NCBI GenBank assembly: GCA_019116865.1
Contig: DXAW01000028.1
Coordinates: forward strand, 1-64,000
Direction: 5' to 3'
DNA length: 64,000 bases
Source of the DNA: Candidatus Coprenecus stercoravium
Lineage (GTDB): Bacteria > Bacteroidota > Bacteroidia > Bacteroidales > UBA932
Made by a program: the position numbers and the translations under genes. The first letter of the stretch is position 1. The number at the start of each line of letters is the position of its first letter. Below, piece by piece: positions 9,341 through 18,398 of the stretch. The notes beneath the pieces are model-generated. The model had not been told where the DNA came from. It did no database searches and was given only the letters and a program-made list of their open reading frames with translations.

Positions 9341-10138
9341 ATGAAAAGACCTGTTTTAATGAACATACTGATTGTCATAGCCGTCCTGATCGTCGGCTAT
9401 GTCATCGTCAATCTGTCTCTGAGACTTATCACCAGACACAATCAGGAACTGTCCGTGCCGGATTTCGCAGGTATGAGCCTGGAGGAGGCAGGAGCCGCAG
9501 CCGAAGCCGCCGGACTTAGAATAGAAGTCACCGACTCTGTCTACATAAGAGGTATGGAAAGAGGCTCTGTCTCCAGACAGAATCCTCTGCCGGGAAGCCA
9601 CGTCAAGAAAAACAGACGGATACTGCTGGTCATTAATTCCGTGATACCGCGTCAGTCCACGATGCCGTCTCTTACCGGATATTCCCTAAGACAGGCCAAG
9701 ACCGAGCTGATATCCAACGGACTCAAAGTAGGGAGACTGATCTACCGCCCGGACATGGCCACCAACAACGTTCTGGCTCAGCAATATCATGGAGAGGACA
9801 TAGCTCCCGGCACCAGGCTTGACAGCGGTACGGCCATCGACCTGATACTGGGCCTCAATCCCAACGACAGCACCACATTCGTACCCAATGTGATAGGATA
9901 CAAATACCAGATGGCCACCGAACTGCTGCTGGACAATTCCCTCAATATCTACCGGTGCGAGTTCGACAGCACAGCCGTAACTTACTCCGACTCACTTGAA
10001 GCCTACGTATACAGCCAGTATCCTCCTGCATCGGACTCCATTGCCGTAAGGATAGGATCTTCAGTGGCCCTGTTTCTATCCAAGGACATAACCCGAATCC
10101 CCGTACCGGATGAATCAGACAGCACAGACACTATCTGA
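9341..10138 (+). CDS. PASTA-domain membrane protein (single TM, three PASTA repeats)
   Basis: N-terminal TM helix followed by repeated VPDFAGMSLEEAGAAAEAAGL / MPSLTGYSLRQAKTELISNGL / VPNVIGYKYQMATELLLDNSL units. Confidence 0.9.
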   Translation: MKRPVLMNILIVIAVLIVGYVIVNLSLRLITRHNQELSVPDFAGMSLEEAGAAAEAAGLRIEVTDSVYIRGMERGSVSRQNPLPGSHVKKNRRILLVINSVIPRQSTMPSLTGYSLRQAKTELISNGLKVGRLIYRPDMATNNVLAQQYHGEDIAPGTRLDSGTAIDLILGLNPNDSTTFVPNVIGYKYQMATELLLDNSLNIYRCEFDSTAVTYSDSLEAYVYSQYPPASDSIAVRIGSSVALFLSKDITRIPVPDESDSTDTI

Positions 10139-11174
10139 GGAGTGGGATGACTCCGGAGAGCTGGACAGTCAGGAGATGTTCGAGCACTACAGTCTGACTG
10201 TAGACAAGGGACAGAGCCTGCTCCGCATAGACAAATTTCTCACCGCACATATCGAGGGGGCTTCCAGACACCGCATCCAGCTGGCCATCAGCGCCGGCTG
10301 CGTCTTCGTCAACGGTACTGCCGTCAAGGCCAACTATAAAGTAAAGCCGCTTGACTCCATCAGGATAATGCTGCCGTACAAACGGAGGGGATTCGAAATA
10401 CTGCCTGAGAAGATGGATCTGGACATACGCTACGAAGACGAGGACGTACTGGTGGTCAACAAGCCGGCCGGACTGGTGGTGCATCCCGGATGCGGGCACT
10501 ACACCGGTACCCTGCTCAACGGACTTGCCTGGTATCTGGGACGGAGCCAGGGGCCTGAGGCGGAAGATGACAGAATGGGCATTCTGGTTCACCGCATAGA
10601 CATGGACACGTCAGGAACTCTGCTCATAGCCAAGAACGACACGGCACAGGCCTTTCTGGCGCGCCAGTTTTTCGACCACTCCATCGAAAGAAAATACACG
10701 GCCATTGTCTGGGGCGACATGGAACAGGACTCAGGCACGGTGACCGGCGACATAGGCAGGGATCCCAACGACAGACTTAGATTCAAGGTAGTGGAGGACG
10801 GGACCGGCAAACATGCGGTCACTCATTGGAAGGTAATCGAGAGACTTGGCTACATTACTGTCGTGGAGTGCATCCTTGAGACCGGACGCACACATCAGAT
10901 AAGAGTTCACATGAATCATATCGGGCACCCGCTGTTCAATGACAGCCGCTATGGAGGAGACCGCATACTCAAGGGCACCCTTTACTCGAAATACAGGCAG
11001 TTCATCGACAACTGCTTCGAGATACTGCCGCGTCAGGCACTCCATGCCGGCACAATAGGATTTATCCATCCACGCACCAGACAGAAAATCTCGGTTACGA
11101 GCGAACTGCCGTCAGACATGACTGCTCTGATAGACAAATTCCGTAATTTCGTAAGCAGCCGCCGCAATTCCTAG
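10110..11174 (+). CDS. RluA/RluD-family 23S rRNA pseudouridine synthase (with S4 domain)
   Basis: RIDKFLTAHIEGASRHRIQLAISAGCVFVNG (S4), VVNKPAGLVVHPG, VHRIDMDTSGTLLIAKND (catalytic HRLDxxTSG-like) and TGRTHQIRVHMNHIGHPLFND. Confidence 0.92.
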   Translation: MNQTAQTLSEEWDDSGELDSQEMFEHYSLTVDKGQSLLRIDKFLTAHIEGASRHRIQLAISAGCVFVNGTAVKANYKVKPLDSIRIMLPYKRRGFEILPEKMDLDIRYEDEDVLVVNKPAGLVVHPGCGHYTGTLLNGLAWYLGRSQGPEAEDDRMGILVHRIDMDTSGTLLIAKNDTAQAFLARQFFDHSIERKYTAIVWGDMEQDSGTVTGDIGRDPNDRLRFKVVEDGTGKHAVTHWKVIERLGYITVVECILETGRTHQIRVHMNHIGHPLFNDSRYGGDRILKGTLYSKYRQFIDNCFEILPRQALHAGTIGFIHPRTRQKISVTSELPSDMTALIDKFRNFVSSRRNS

Positions 11175-11177
11175 CCG

Positions 11178-14000
11178 CTACCGGCGGTGAGGAGGAGGGC
11201 CTCCGGGACCGCGTCCGCGCATGCCGCCCATCATCTTGTCGAAGTTGCCGAAACGGTATACCAGGCTGATTATGAAATACTGGCCCAGAGTATTATTGTA
11301 GACGTCCTCGATATAGTTGTCCGTGGTATTGCGGTAATTGTTCCTCGACTGGTTCAATATATCGTAGACCTTGAAGCGGAGGGTCATCTTCTTTTTCAGG
11401 AACTGCTGTGATATCTCTGCGTTCCAAGTCAGATTAGGCTCGCCGAAGCCGTCCTCATAACCGAAATAATAGTTGTAGCGGGCATCTGTTGCTATCTCCA
11501 TGCCCCACGGAAGAGTAGCGGTAACCTCTGCGAAAACGGCATTGTCCCATGTGTCGGAACGCGCCTGAGACGCTATCTCATACCACGCTTTTCGATATGA
11601 CGCCTTCGCACCCAGACGGGTCTCCACATAATCGTTCCTGTAGACAAGAGACAGGTCCTCCGTAAGGGAAAGCGTAGTGGTCCTGCCGGCTATCAGGTCA
11701 TCCATAATCTCGTCCAGGGTCGTGGCAGTGGTATCATTGCCGGTATATGACAGGCTGCTGGTCACAGCACCTCTAGTGAAAGACATGATGGAGAAGCCTG
11801 ACTTGGCTATCTGCGAATTTATCATGAGCATCAGGTCACCGCCCAGTACCGGCTTGTCGGAGTTGACGGGCGCCGTATACTGGACACCCGAGCCGTCATA
11901 CCAGCTGGCGTTGATGATATCGTCCTTCGTATAATTGAATCCTCCCATCAGGGCGAATGTCGAGAAGGTCTTCATGTCAGTATAGTCGTAATGCATCCTC
12001 AGTCTGTGCTGGAATTCCGGACGCAGCGCAGCGTTACCGAGAGAGACATACAGAGGGTCCGAATTATCAGGAACCGGCATCAATTGATTGACAGTAGGCT
12101 CGGAAGTACGGCCCCAGTAGAACATTCTCAGGAACTCATGATCGGAGAAATTGTATTCAAAGCGTGCTGAAGGCGCGAAATTCCACACGGTATAGGACGT
12201 ATCCCTCGCCGCCCCCATCTGCCCTACAGTACGGGTAGTGGACGGCTCGGCGTTGACACCTATCTGCAAGTTGTACTTCTCCTCCTGCTTCATCATGCTC
12301 ACCTGCATCCTGTGACTGGTAAATGTATTCCGCATACGGCTGGAATAATCCTCTATCAATGCCCCGGAGACATTGTCGTAAGTCATTTTCTCGGACTGAT
12401 ACTGACGCCAGTCAAAACGATAGGAACCGAGCAGGAAAAAGTTCCTGCCCAACGGCTCGGTGTAGGTAAGATCCGCAGACACCGAATAGTCCTCGTCTTT
12501 CTGGTCATATCTCTGGTCCACGACCTCGGTTCCGGAAAGAAGATTATCCGCATAGGTATTGGTCTCTGAATAATTGGTTCCGGAATACTCATTGTCAGCC
12601 AACGAGTAATCCACATTAAGGGACAGTGTACGTCCCTTGGTCTCCCCTATCTTCTGCCTTAAAAGCAGACGGCCCCTTGTCCGCCATGAGATACCGTCCG
12701 ACGCGGACTCGCTGGTTCCGTCATTGACTTTTCCGCTTTGTGAATTGTCCGTCGAATATGTGCTCGCCTCATCATAGCGGCTGCGTCCGTAGTTGAACCT
12801 GGGACGGAAAAGCAACGAGGTCTTGTCATTGAACTTATAGTCCAGCTCCACACCGCCGCGGTGACCGTCGCTGAAAAAACGGCTGGTCTCGGAATTGTCC
12901 GTAATCAGACTGGAGCCGTCACTGAGGAAGGTCGTCCTGCTGCTGCGCTCCTCCACGTCCCTTATCGAGCCGCTATAGAGATAATTGCCCCCCAGCTCCC
13001 GGTCCTTGTCTCCCCCGATGTTCATATTGGCGTTTACTCCGGCCATCCACGAGGTCATGATACCTCCTCTGTTTCCTCCGAAGCCCCGTCCGCGCATACC
13101 GCCTCCCATCTCGCTGTTCATATCGTTGAATCCACGGTTGTTGGTATTGTTTCCGTTGAGGATGAAGCTTATCTGATTGTTCTCGGTGAAGCGGCCTATC
13201 ATACCGGAAGCCTGATAACGCGCATCATGTTCTTCTGTCTGAAGGTCATGTCCTCCTCCGGCAGTCACATTGCCGAACCACGCCTCCAGCATACCCGGCT
13301 TGATGCTAAGGTCTATGACCTTCTCCTCATTGCCGTCGTCTATACCGGTGAACTCGGCCTGATCGGACTTCTTGTCCACAATCTTCACTTTCTGGATTAT
13401 CTGGGCAGGAATGTTCTTGGAGGCCAGCGAGGGGTCATCCAGGAAAAACTCCTTGCCGTCTATCAGAATCTTGTTTATCGTCTCTCCCTGATAGGAAATG
13501 GCACCGTCACTGCTCACCTCCACTCCCTGAAGCTTCTTGAGCAGGTCCTCCAGGACATCATTGTCGGACGTCTTGTAGGCGGCGGCGCTGTATTCTATGG
13601 TATCCTTCTTGACCACTATTGGATTACCGACAGCCGAGACGACCACTGCGTCAAGCATCTCTATGTTCTGATTCATGAAAAGCTCTCCCAGATCATTGAC
13701 ACCGTTGCCGACAATTATATTCCGGCCCAGAGTCTTATAGCCCATAAGCTCTGCGATGAAGACATATCTTCCGGCTGGGACGGGAGATATAACACCGACC
13801 CCGTTGCCGTCCGTCATGGCGTAATAGGCGCCGGCCGGAGTGCCGTCCCGGGATACATATATCGTAGCATATGACACAGGCTCCGATGTCAATGAGTCTG
13901 TCAGTTTCACCTTGACCGAACCGCCCCTTTCCTGAGCGGTCATGGCGAAGCTCGAAAAGAAGAGCAGGACAATGAGCGGAATAATGTATTTATGGATCAT
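11178..14000 (-). CDS. Outer-membrane beta-barrel protein with carboxypeptidase-regulatory-like N-terminal domain (TonB-receptor-like family)
   Basis: Signal peptide, CarboxypepD_reg-like domain, DAVVVSAVGNPIVVKKDTIEYSAAAYKTSDNDVLEDLLKKLQGVEVSSDG...INKILIDGKEFFLDDPSLASKNIPAQIIQKVKIVDKKSDQAEFTGIDDG (typical of this Bacteroidetes family). Confidence 0.85.
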   Translation of the reverse strand: MIHKYIIPLIVLLFFSSFAMTAQERGGSVKVKLTDSLTSEPVSYATIYVSRDGTPAGAYYAMTDGNGVGVISPVPAGRYVFIAELMGYKTLGRNIIVGNGVNDLGELFMNQNIEMLDAVVVSAVGNPIVVKKDTIEYSAAAYKTSDNDVLEDLLKKLQGVEVSSDGAISYQGETINKILIDGKEFFLDDPSLASKNIPAQIIQKVKIVDKKSDQAEFTGIDDGNEEKVIDLSIKPGMLEAWFGNVTAGGGHDLQTEEHDARYQASGMIGRFTENNQISFILNGNNTNNRGFNDMNSEMGGGMRGRGFGGNRGGIMTSWMAGVNANMNIGGDKDRELGGNYLYSGSIRDVEERSSRTTFLSDGSSLITDNSETSRFFSDGHRGGVELDYKFNDKTSLLFRPRFNYGRSRYDEASTYSTDNSQSGKVNDGTSESASDGISWRTRGRLLLRQKIGETKGRTLSLNVDYSLADNEYSGTNYSETNTYADNLLSGTEVVDQRYDQKDEDYSVSADLTYTEPLGRNFFLLGSYRFDWRQYQSEKMTYDNVSGALIEDYSSRMRNTFTSHRMQVSMMKQEEKYNLQIGVNAEPSTTRTVGQMGAARDTSYTVWNFAPSARFEYNFSDHEFLRMFYWGRTSEPTVNQLMPVPDNSDPLYVSLGNAALRPEFQHRLRMHYDYTDMKTFSTFALMGGFNYTKDDIINASWYDGSGVQYTAPVNSDKPVLGGDLMLMINSQIAKSGFSIMSFTRGAVTSSLSYTGNDTTATTLDEIMDDLIAGRTTTLSLTEDLSLVYRNDYVETRLGAKASYRKAWYEIASQARSDTWDNAVFAEVTATLPWGMEIATDARYNYYFGYEDGFGEPNLTWNAEISQQFLKKKMTLRFKVYDILNQSRNNYRNTTDNYIEDVYNNTLGQYFIISLVYRFGNFDKMMGGMRGRGPGGPPPHRR

Positions 14001-14052
14001 CGTGGGTCCGTATGGATATATGTACCTTTTGACAACTATAATCTGAAAAAGT

Positions 14053-14613
14053 TTATTGCCTGACCCGGTCCGGATGCGCTTTTATAAACTTCTCCCAGTT
14101 GGTGGAATTCTCCGTATCGGCAAACGGATTGACCAGCTGGTAAAAATGGCACATTGCTATGGCCAAAGCATCCGTAGCGTCCAGAAACTCCGACTTGAAC
14201 TCAGTGGAGAGGGTGCGGGAAAGGATGAGCGCCACCTGTTCCTTTGATGCGGCTCCCTGCCCCGTGACAGCCATCTTCACCTTCCTGGGAGCATACTCGA
14301 ATATAGGGATGTTCCTGGATATGGCGGCTGCGATGGCCGCACCCTGAGCACGGCCCAGCTTGAGCATAACCTGGGCGTTCTTACCATAGAACGGAGCCTC
14401 AACGGCAAGGTCGTCCGGAGAATAACGGTCGATAATACGGCCGACCTCGGTGAAAATAGTGTTGAGCTTTGCGAAATTGTCTCTTTCCTTCCTGAGATCC
14501 AGCACACCCATGTCCACATAATGGACCTTGCGTCTGTCAGCAAGAATAACCCCGTAACCAAGTATCATGGTCCCGGGGTCTATTCCAAGTATTACTCTCC
14601 GGCCTTCTGTCAT
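14053..14613 (-). CDS. ruvC: Crossover junction endodeoxyribonuclease RuvC
   Basis: ILGIDPGTMILGYGVI, LAVEAPFYGKNAQVMLKLGRAQGA, DATDALAIAMCH. Confidence 0.95.
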   Translation of the reverse strand: MTEGRRVILGIDPGTMILGYGVILADRRKVHYVDMGVLDLRKERDNFAKLNTIFTEVGRIIDRYSPDDLAVEAPFYGKNAQVMLKLGRAQGAAIAAAISRNIPIFEYAPRKVKMAVTGQGAASKEQVALILSRTLSTEFKSEFLDATDALAIAMCHFYQLVNPFADTENSTNWEKFIKAHPDRVRQ

Positions 14614-15884
14614 CAGTCTATCCTGATAAATCTGGTGTACTCCTGCAGTACCTTGGGAATATTTATTCCGTCAGGTGTCTGGTTATTCTCCAGAATGGCT
14701 GCGACTATCCTGGGTAAAGCCAGCGAGCTGCCGTTGAGAGTATGGGCCAGATTCATCCTGCCCTCACTATCCTTATATCTGAGTTTGAGCCTGTTGGCCT
14801 GATAAGACTTGAAATTGGACACAGAGCTTACCTCCAGCCATCTCTTCTGGGCCGCTGAATACACCTCGAAATCATAGGTTATAGCAGATGTGAAGCTCAT
14901 GTCACCTCCGCACAGACGGACGATACGGTACGGCAAGTCCAGTGAATTGACAAGCCGCTCCACGTGAAGCACCATCTCGTTGAGAGCACGCTCGGATGCC
15001 TCGGGCAGGGAGAGCTGGACGATTTCCACCTTGTCGAACTGATGCAGGCGGTTAAGACCTCTCACATCCTTGCCGTAGGAACCGGCCTCGCGGCGGAAAC
15101 AAGGAGTATATGCCGTCATCTTAACGGGAAAATCCGACTCGGAGAGTATCGTGTCCCTGTAAATATTGGTCACAGGAACCTCAGCCGTAGGCACAAGATA
15201 GAACTTGTCCTGCGATGCGAAATACATCTGTCCCTCCTTGTCCGGAAGCTGGCCGGTCGCGAACGCCGACGCCTCGTTGACCATCACGGGCGGCTCGATC
15301 TCCATATAGCCGGCCTTTGTGTTGAAATCCAGAAAATACTGAATCAAAGACCTCTGCAACCTGGCGCCCTTTCCTTTATAGACAGGAAAACCGGCGCCCG
15401 TAAGTTTCACGCCCAGATCGAAATCTATTATATCGTACTTTGAGGCAAGTTCCCAATGAGGAAGCGCATCCTCGGAAAGGACCGGAATATCTCCGCCCAT
15501 ACGCACAATGACGTTGTCATCGGCATTCTTTCCAGCCGGAACTATGTCGTCGGGAATATTCGGAAGCTGCACCAGAAGCTCATTCTGCAATCTCTCGCTC
15601 TCCTCCATCCTGGCCTCTATCTTTTTGGAGAGATCTTTCATACCAGCCACCTCTTTCTTGGCGGCCTCGGCCTCATCCTTCCTTCCCTGCTGCATCAACG
15701 CCCCGATTTCCTTAGCCTTGGCTTTCTGAGCCGCCAGCGAGGCGTCAAGCTCTGTCTGGCAGGAACGCCTAACCCTGTCCTGCTCAAGTATTCTGTCCAC
15801 GATTCCGGATGCGTCAAAATTCTTGACAGCAAGCCTTTCCACTACGAATTGGGGATTCTCCCTCAAAAGTTTAAGAGTCAACAT
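14613..15884 (-). CDS. serS: Seryl-tRNA synthetase
   Basis: MLTLKLLRENPQFVVERL..., TAEVPVTNIYRDTI, CFRREAGSYGKDVRGLNRLHQFDKVEIV and LNGSSLALPRIVAAILEN motifs. Confidence 0.97.
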   Translation of the reverse strand: MLTLKLLRENPQFVVERLAVKNFDASGIVDRILEQDRVRRSCQTELDASLAAQKAKAKEIGALMQQGRKDEAEAAKKEVAGMKDLSKKIEARMEESERLQNELLVQLPNIPDDIVPAGKNADDNVIVRMGGDIPVLSEDALPHWELASKYDIIDFDLGVKLTGAGFPVYKGKGARLQRSLIQYFLDFNTKAGYMEIEPPVMVNEASAFATGQLPDKEGQMYFASQDKFYLVPTAEVPVTNIYRDTILSESDFPVKMTAYTPCFRREAGSYGKDVRGLNRLHQFDKVEIVQLSLPEASERALNEMVLHVERLVNSLDLPYRIVRLCGGDMSFTSAITYDFEVYSAAQKRWLEVSSVSNFKSYQANRLKLRYKDSEGRMNLAHTLNGSSLALPRIVAAILENNQTPDGINIPKVLQEYTRFIRID

Positions 15885-15924
15885 CTTTATATCAATTTTT
15901 CAACATGCGAATATATAATAAAAA

Positions 15925-15953
15925 AAGTTCCGAAGGATATTCCTCCGGAACTT
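15925..15953 (-). terminator. Intrinsic terminator downstream of rpmA (minus strand)
   Basis: Inverted repeat aagttccg...cggaactt, with a poly-T run on the minus strand (plus-strand aaaaaa at 15919-15926). Confidence 0.75.
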
Positions 15954-15970
15954 ATTCATTCTCACCGGTA

Positions 15971-16234
15971 CTATTCTGCTCCGGGAGGTACGATAGACAC
16001 ATACGAGCGGTTCTCCCTGGTCTTGCGGAAAGTCACCACTCCGTCCACGAGAGCGTAAAGAGTATGGTCCTTGCCCATGCCTACATTGCGGCCGGGATAG
16101 TGAACAGTGCCTCTCTGACGTACAAGGATGTTTCCGGCCTTGGCCATCTGACCGCCGAATAATTTGAGTCCAAGTCGTTTGCTATGTGATTCACGACCGT
16201 TCTTGGAACTACCGACACCTTTTTTATGAGCCAT
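15971..16234 (-). CDS. rpmA: 50S ribosomal protein L27
   Basis: [62 protein letters not shown]. Confidence 0.98.
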   Translation of the reverse strand: MAHKKGVGSSKNGRESHSKRLGLKLFGGQMAKAGNILVRQRGTVHYPGRNVGMGKDHTLYALVDGVVTFRKTRENRSYVSIVPPGAE

Positions 16235-16252
16235 AATAAGTCCTCCTTCAAA

Positions 16253-16561
16253 TTAAGCGATCTCTTCAATGAGAATCTGGGTTAAACACTGGCGGTGACC
16301 GTTGAGTTTCTGATATCCTTTACGACGTCTCTTCTTGAATACCAGAACCTTGTCTGCCTTTACATGATCTACGACAGTAGCTTTTACATTGACTCCCTCA
16401 ACGTAAGGAGTTCCTACTTTGACCGAACCGTTGTCATCGGTCAGAAGCACTTTGTTGAAATCCAAAGAAGCACCTTTCTCTCCCTCAAGACGGTTGACGA
16501 AAATCTTCTTTCCTTTCTCAACTTTGAATTGCTGTCCTGCAATATCTACAATTGCGTACAT
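16253..16561 (-). CDS. rplU: 50S ribosomal protein L21
   Basis: MYAIVDIAGQQFKVEKGKKIFVNRL...VLVFKKRRRKGYQKLNGHRQCLTQILIEEI. Confidence 0.97.
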   Translation of the reverse strand: MYAIVDIAGQQFKVEKGKKIFVNRLEGEKGASLDFNKVLLTDDNGSVKVGTPYVEGVNVKATVVDHVKADKVLVFKKRRRKGYQKLNGHRQCLTQILIEEIA

Positions 16562-16724
16562 TTAATAATAATTTTAAAGTTAGCGGCAGTAAGCGGTTAT
16601 TATACTTGCAAATAACTCTTATTCAGTAGCTTAGCAGCCTAAGTCAATATTTTTGGGAGAGCAAAATTAATACTTTTCCTCTTTTTTCACAAATTAAATA
16701 GAAAAAATTTCTATTTTTGAATCC

Positions 16725-17663
16725 ATGGAATCTCCTTTCACGCATAACACCGTCGCCGCGGGCAGCGATTTCCTGGCCAGGAAAAAAGAGCTCGCCCAGC
16801 TTACAGCCAACATATCGTCGAAAACCCATACGGTAATCTACGAGCCTCCACGGACCGGGAAGCAGTCCCTCGTACGCATGGCCCTGTCCCAGTCCACCGT
16901 ACCGGAGGACGGCATCCTGGAGGCGGACCTTCTAAGCGACATAGACTCAGCCAGACTGACAGGCATAGTTGAGAAAGGCAGAGAATACAGGGTCGTCTAC
17001 CTGCGTAATTTTCAGAACGTACTCAAATTCGGAGACTGGGAGAAATGCCTCGGCGCCCTCGGACGGGAAATGCCGGGCGAAGACGCACCTATGTATATAA
17101 TAACAGGCTCCGGTGTGAATGCGATGAAACACATATTCGAGGAAAGGAAGTTTCTGTACCGCCAATTTGAGCGGATACAGCTCTCCCCCATTGATGAGAA
17201 ATCGATTTCAGACCATATAATAAAGACATTTCTGAGAGTAGGCAGAGTCGTGGAGACTTCCCAGACCGAATTTATCTACAACATCACGGACGGACATCCC
17301 TGGTACATATGGCAGATTGCGAACAGCTGTTTCAACCTCACCAAGGGATACCTGAGCAACAATCTTATCACAGAGGCCGTAGAGTCCCTGCTGTACACGC
17401 ACTCCGTGCGCTTTCAGGAGATAGTGGACAATCTGAGCCGCTACCAGCTCTATTTTCTCAGAGCCGTTTTCGACGGCATTACCAAGGCCAGTTCCGCAGA
17501 CGTCATCACCAACTACAATCTCAACTCCTCCGCCAATGTCCACCGCATCAAGGAAGCTCTGACAAAAAAGGAGGTGATAGTGATTGACTCCGGCGACTGC
17601 CCTAAAATCATAGACCCGATATTCCGCCTATGGCTGGAAAAATGTTATTTTACTGATTTATAA
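16725..17663 (+). CDS. Archaeal-ATPase-like (P-loop fold) protein with degenerate Walker motifs
   Basis: FLARKKELAQLTANISSKTHTVIYEPPRTGKQSLVRMAL (Walker A region), VVYLRNFQNVLKF (Walker B region), YNITDGHPWYIWQIAN and IIDPIFRLWLEKCYF, the layout of Bacteroidetes ATP-binding proteins of this type. Confidence 0.75.
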   Translation: MESPFTHNTVAAGSDFLARKKELAQLTANISSKTHTVIYEPPRTGKQSLVRMALSQSTVPEDGILEADLLSDIDSARLTGIVEKGREYRVVYLRNFQNVLKFGDWEKCLGALGREMPGEDAPMYIITGSGVNAMKHIFEERKFLYRQFERIQLSPIDEKSISDHIIKTFLRVGRVVETSQTEFIYNITDGHPWYIWQIANSCFNLTKGYLSNNLITEAVESLLYTHSVRFQEIVDNLSRYQLYFLRAVFDGITKASSADVITNYNLNSSANVHRIKEALTKKEVIVIDSGDCPKIIDPIFRLWLEKCYFTDL

Positions 17664-18349
17664 TGAAAAGATTGGTGGTTCTCTCCGGTGCGGGAGTCAG
17701 CAAGGAGAGCGGAATCAACACATTCAGAGACTCCGGCGGACTGTGGGAGCAATATCCCGTAGAGGATGTCGCCTCCATCGACGGATGGCGGCGGAACCGC
17801 AGTCTGGTACTCGAATTCTACAATGCCCGCAGAAGAGATCTTAAGGACAGGCAGCCGAACGAGGCGCACAGGATAATAGCCGGACTTGAGCGGGATTTCA
17901 AAGTCACGGTCATCACCCAGAATGTGGACAACCTCCATGAGCGGGCAGGCTCGTCCGACATAATTCACCTGCACGGCGAACTCACCAAAGCCCGTGGAGA
18001 ATTTTCTCCCGAGCCGATATATGACATAGGCTACCGGGACATTCACCTCGGAGACAAGGACAGCAGAGGCGAGCAGCTCAGACCGCATATCGTATGGTTC
18101 GGAGAGGCCGTCCCGATGATAGAACCGGCGGCGGAGACAGTATCGGGCTGCGACATCCTGCTGGTCATCGGCACATCACTCAACGTATATCCTGCCGCCG
18201 GCCTCATAAACTACATACGCGGCGGAGTGCCTGTCTTCTTGATTGACCCGCACCCCATGAGCCTCAATTACAAGCACTACACACAGATTCAGGACGTCGC
18301 CACCTCCGGAATGAGAAAATTCAGGGACATCTGTGCCTCACTATTGTAA
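17663..18349 (+). CDS. NAD-dependent protein deacetylase/deacylase, Sir2 family
   Basis: LSGAGVSKESGINTFRDSGGLWEQY, VITQNVDNLHERAGSSDIIHLHGEL, PHIVWFGEAVP and ILLVIGTSLNVYPAAGLI. Confidence 0.93.
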   Translation: MKRLVVLSGAGVSKESGINTFRDSGGLWEQYPVEDVASIDGWRRNRSLVLEFYNARRRDLKDRQPNEAHRIIAGLERDFKVTVITQNVDNLHERAGSSDIIHLHGELTKARGEFSPEPIYDIGYRDIHLGDKDSRGEQLRPHIVWFGEAVPMIEPAAETVSGCDILLVIGTSLNVYPAAGLINYIRGGVPVFLIDPHPMSLNYKHYTQIQDVATSGMRKFRDICASLL

Positions 18350-18398
18350 AATTTGACTATATTCGCAAGATTTTTGAACTAACATAATACTCATACAC

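Noticed and set aside
9341-10138. PASTA-domain protein lacking a kinase or PBP domain as a novel receptor
   Set aside because: To my knowledge this stand-alone PASTA protein next to an RluD-type synthase is a common arrangement in Bacteroidetes.
12861-13874. Plus-strand 337-aa ORF
   Set aside because: Antisense to the well-supported outer-membrane barrel gene; no recognisable domain.
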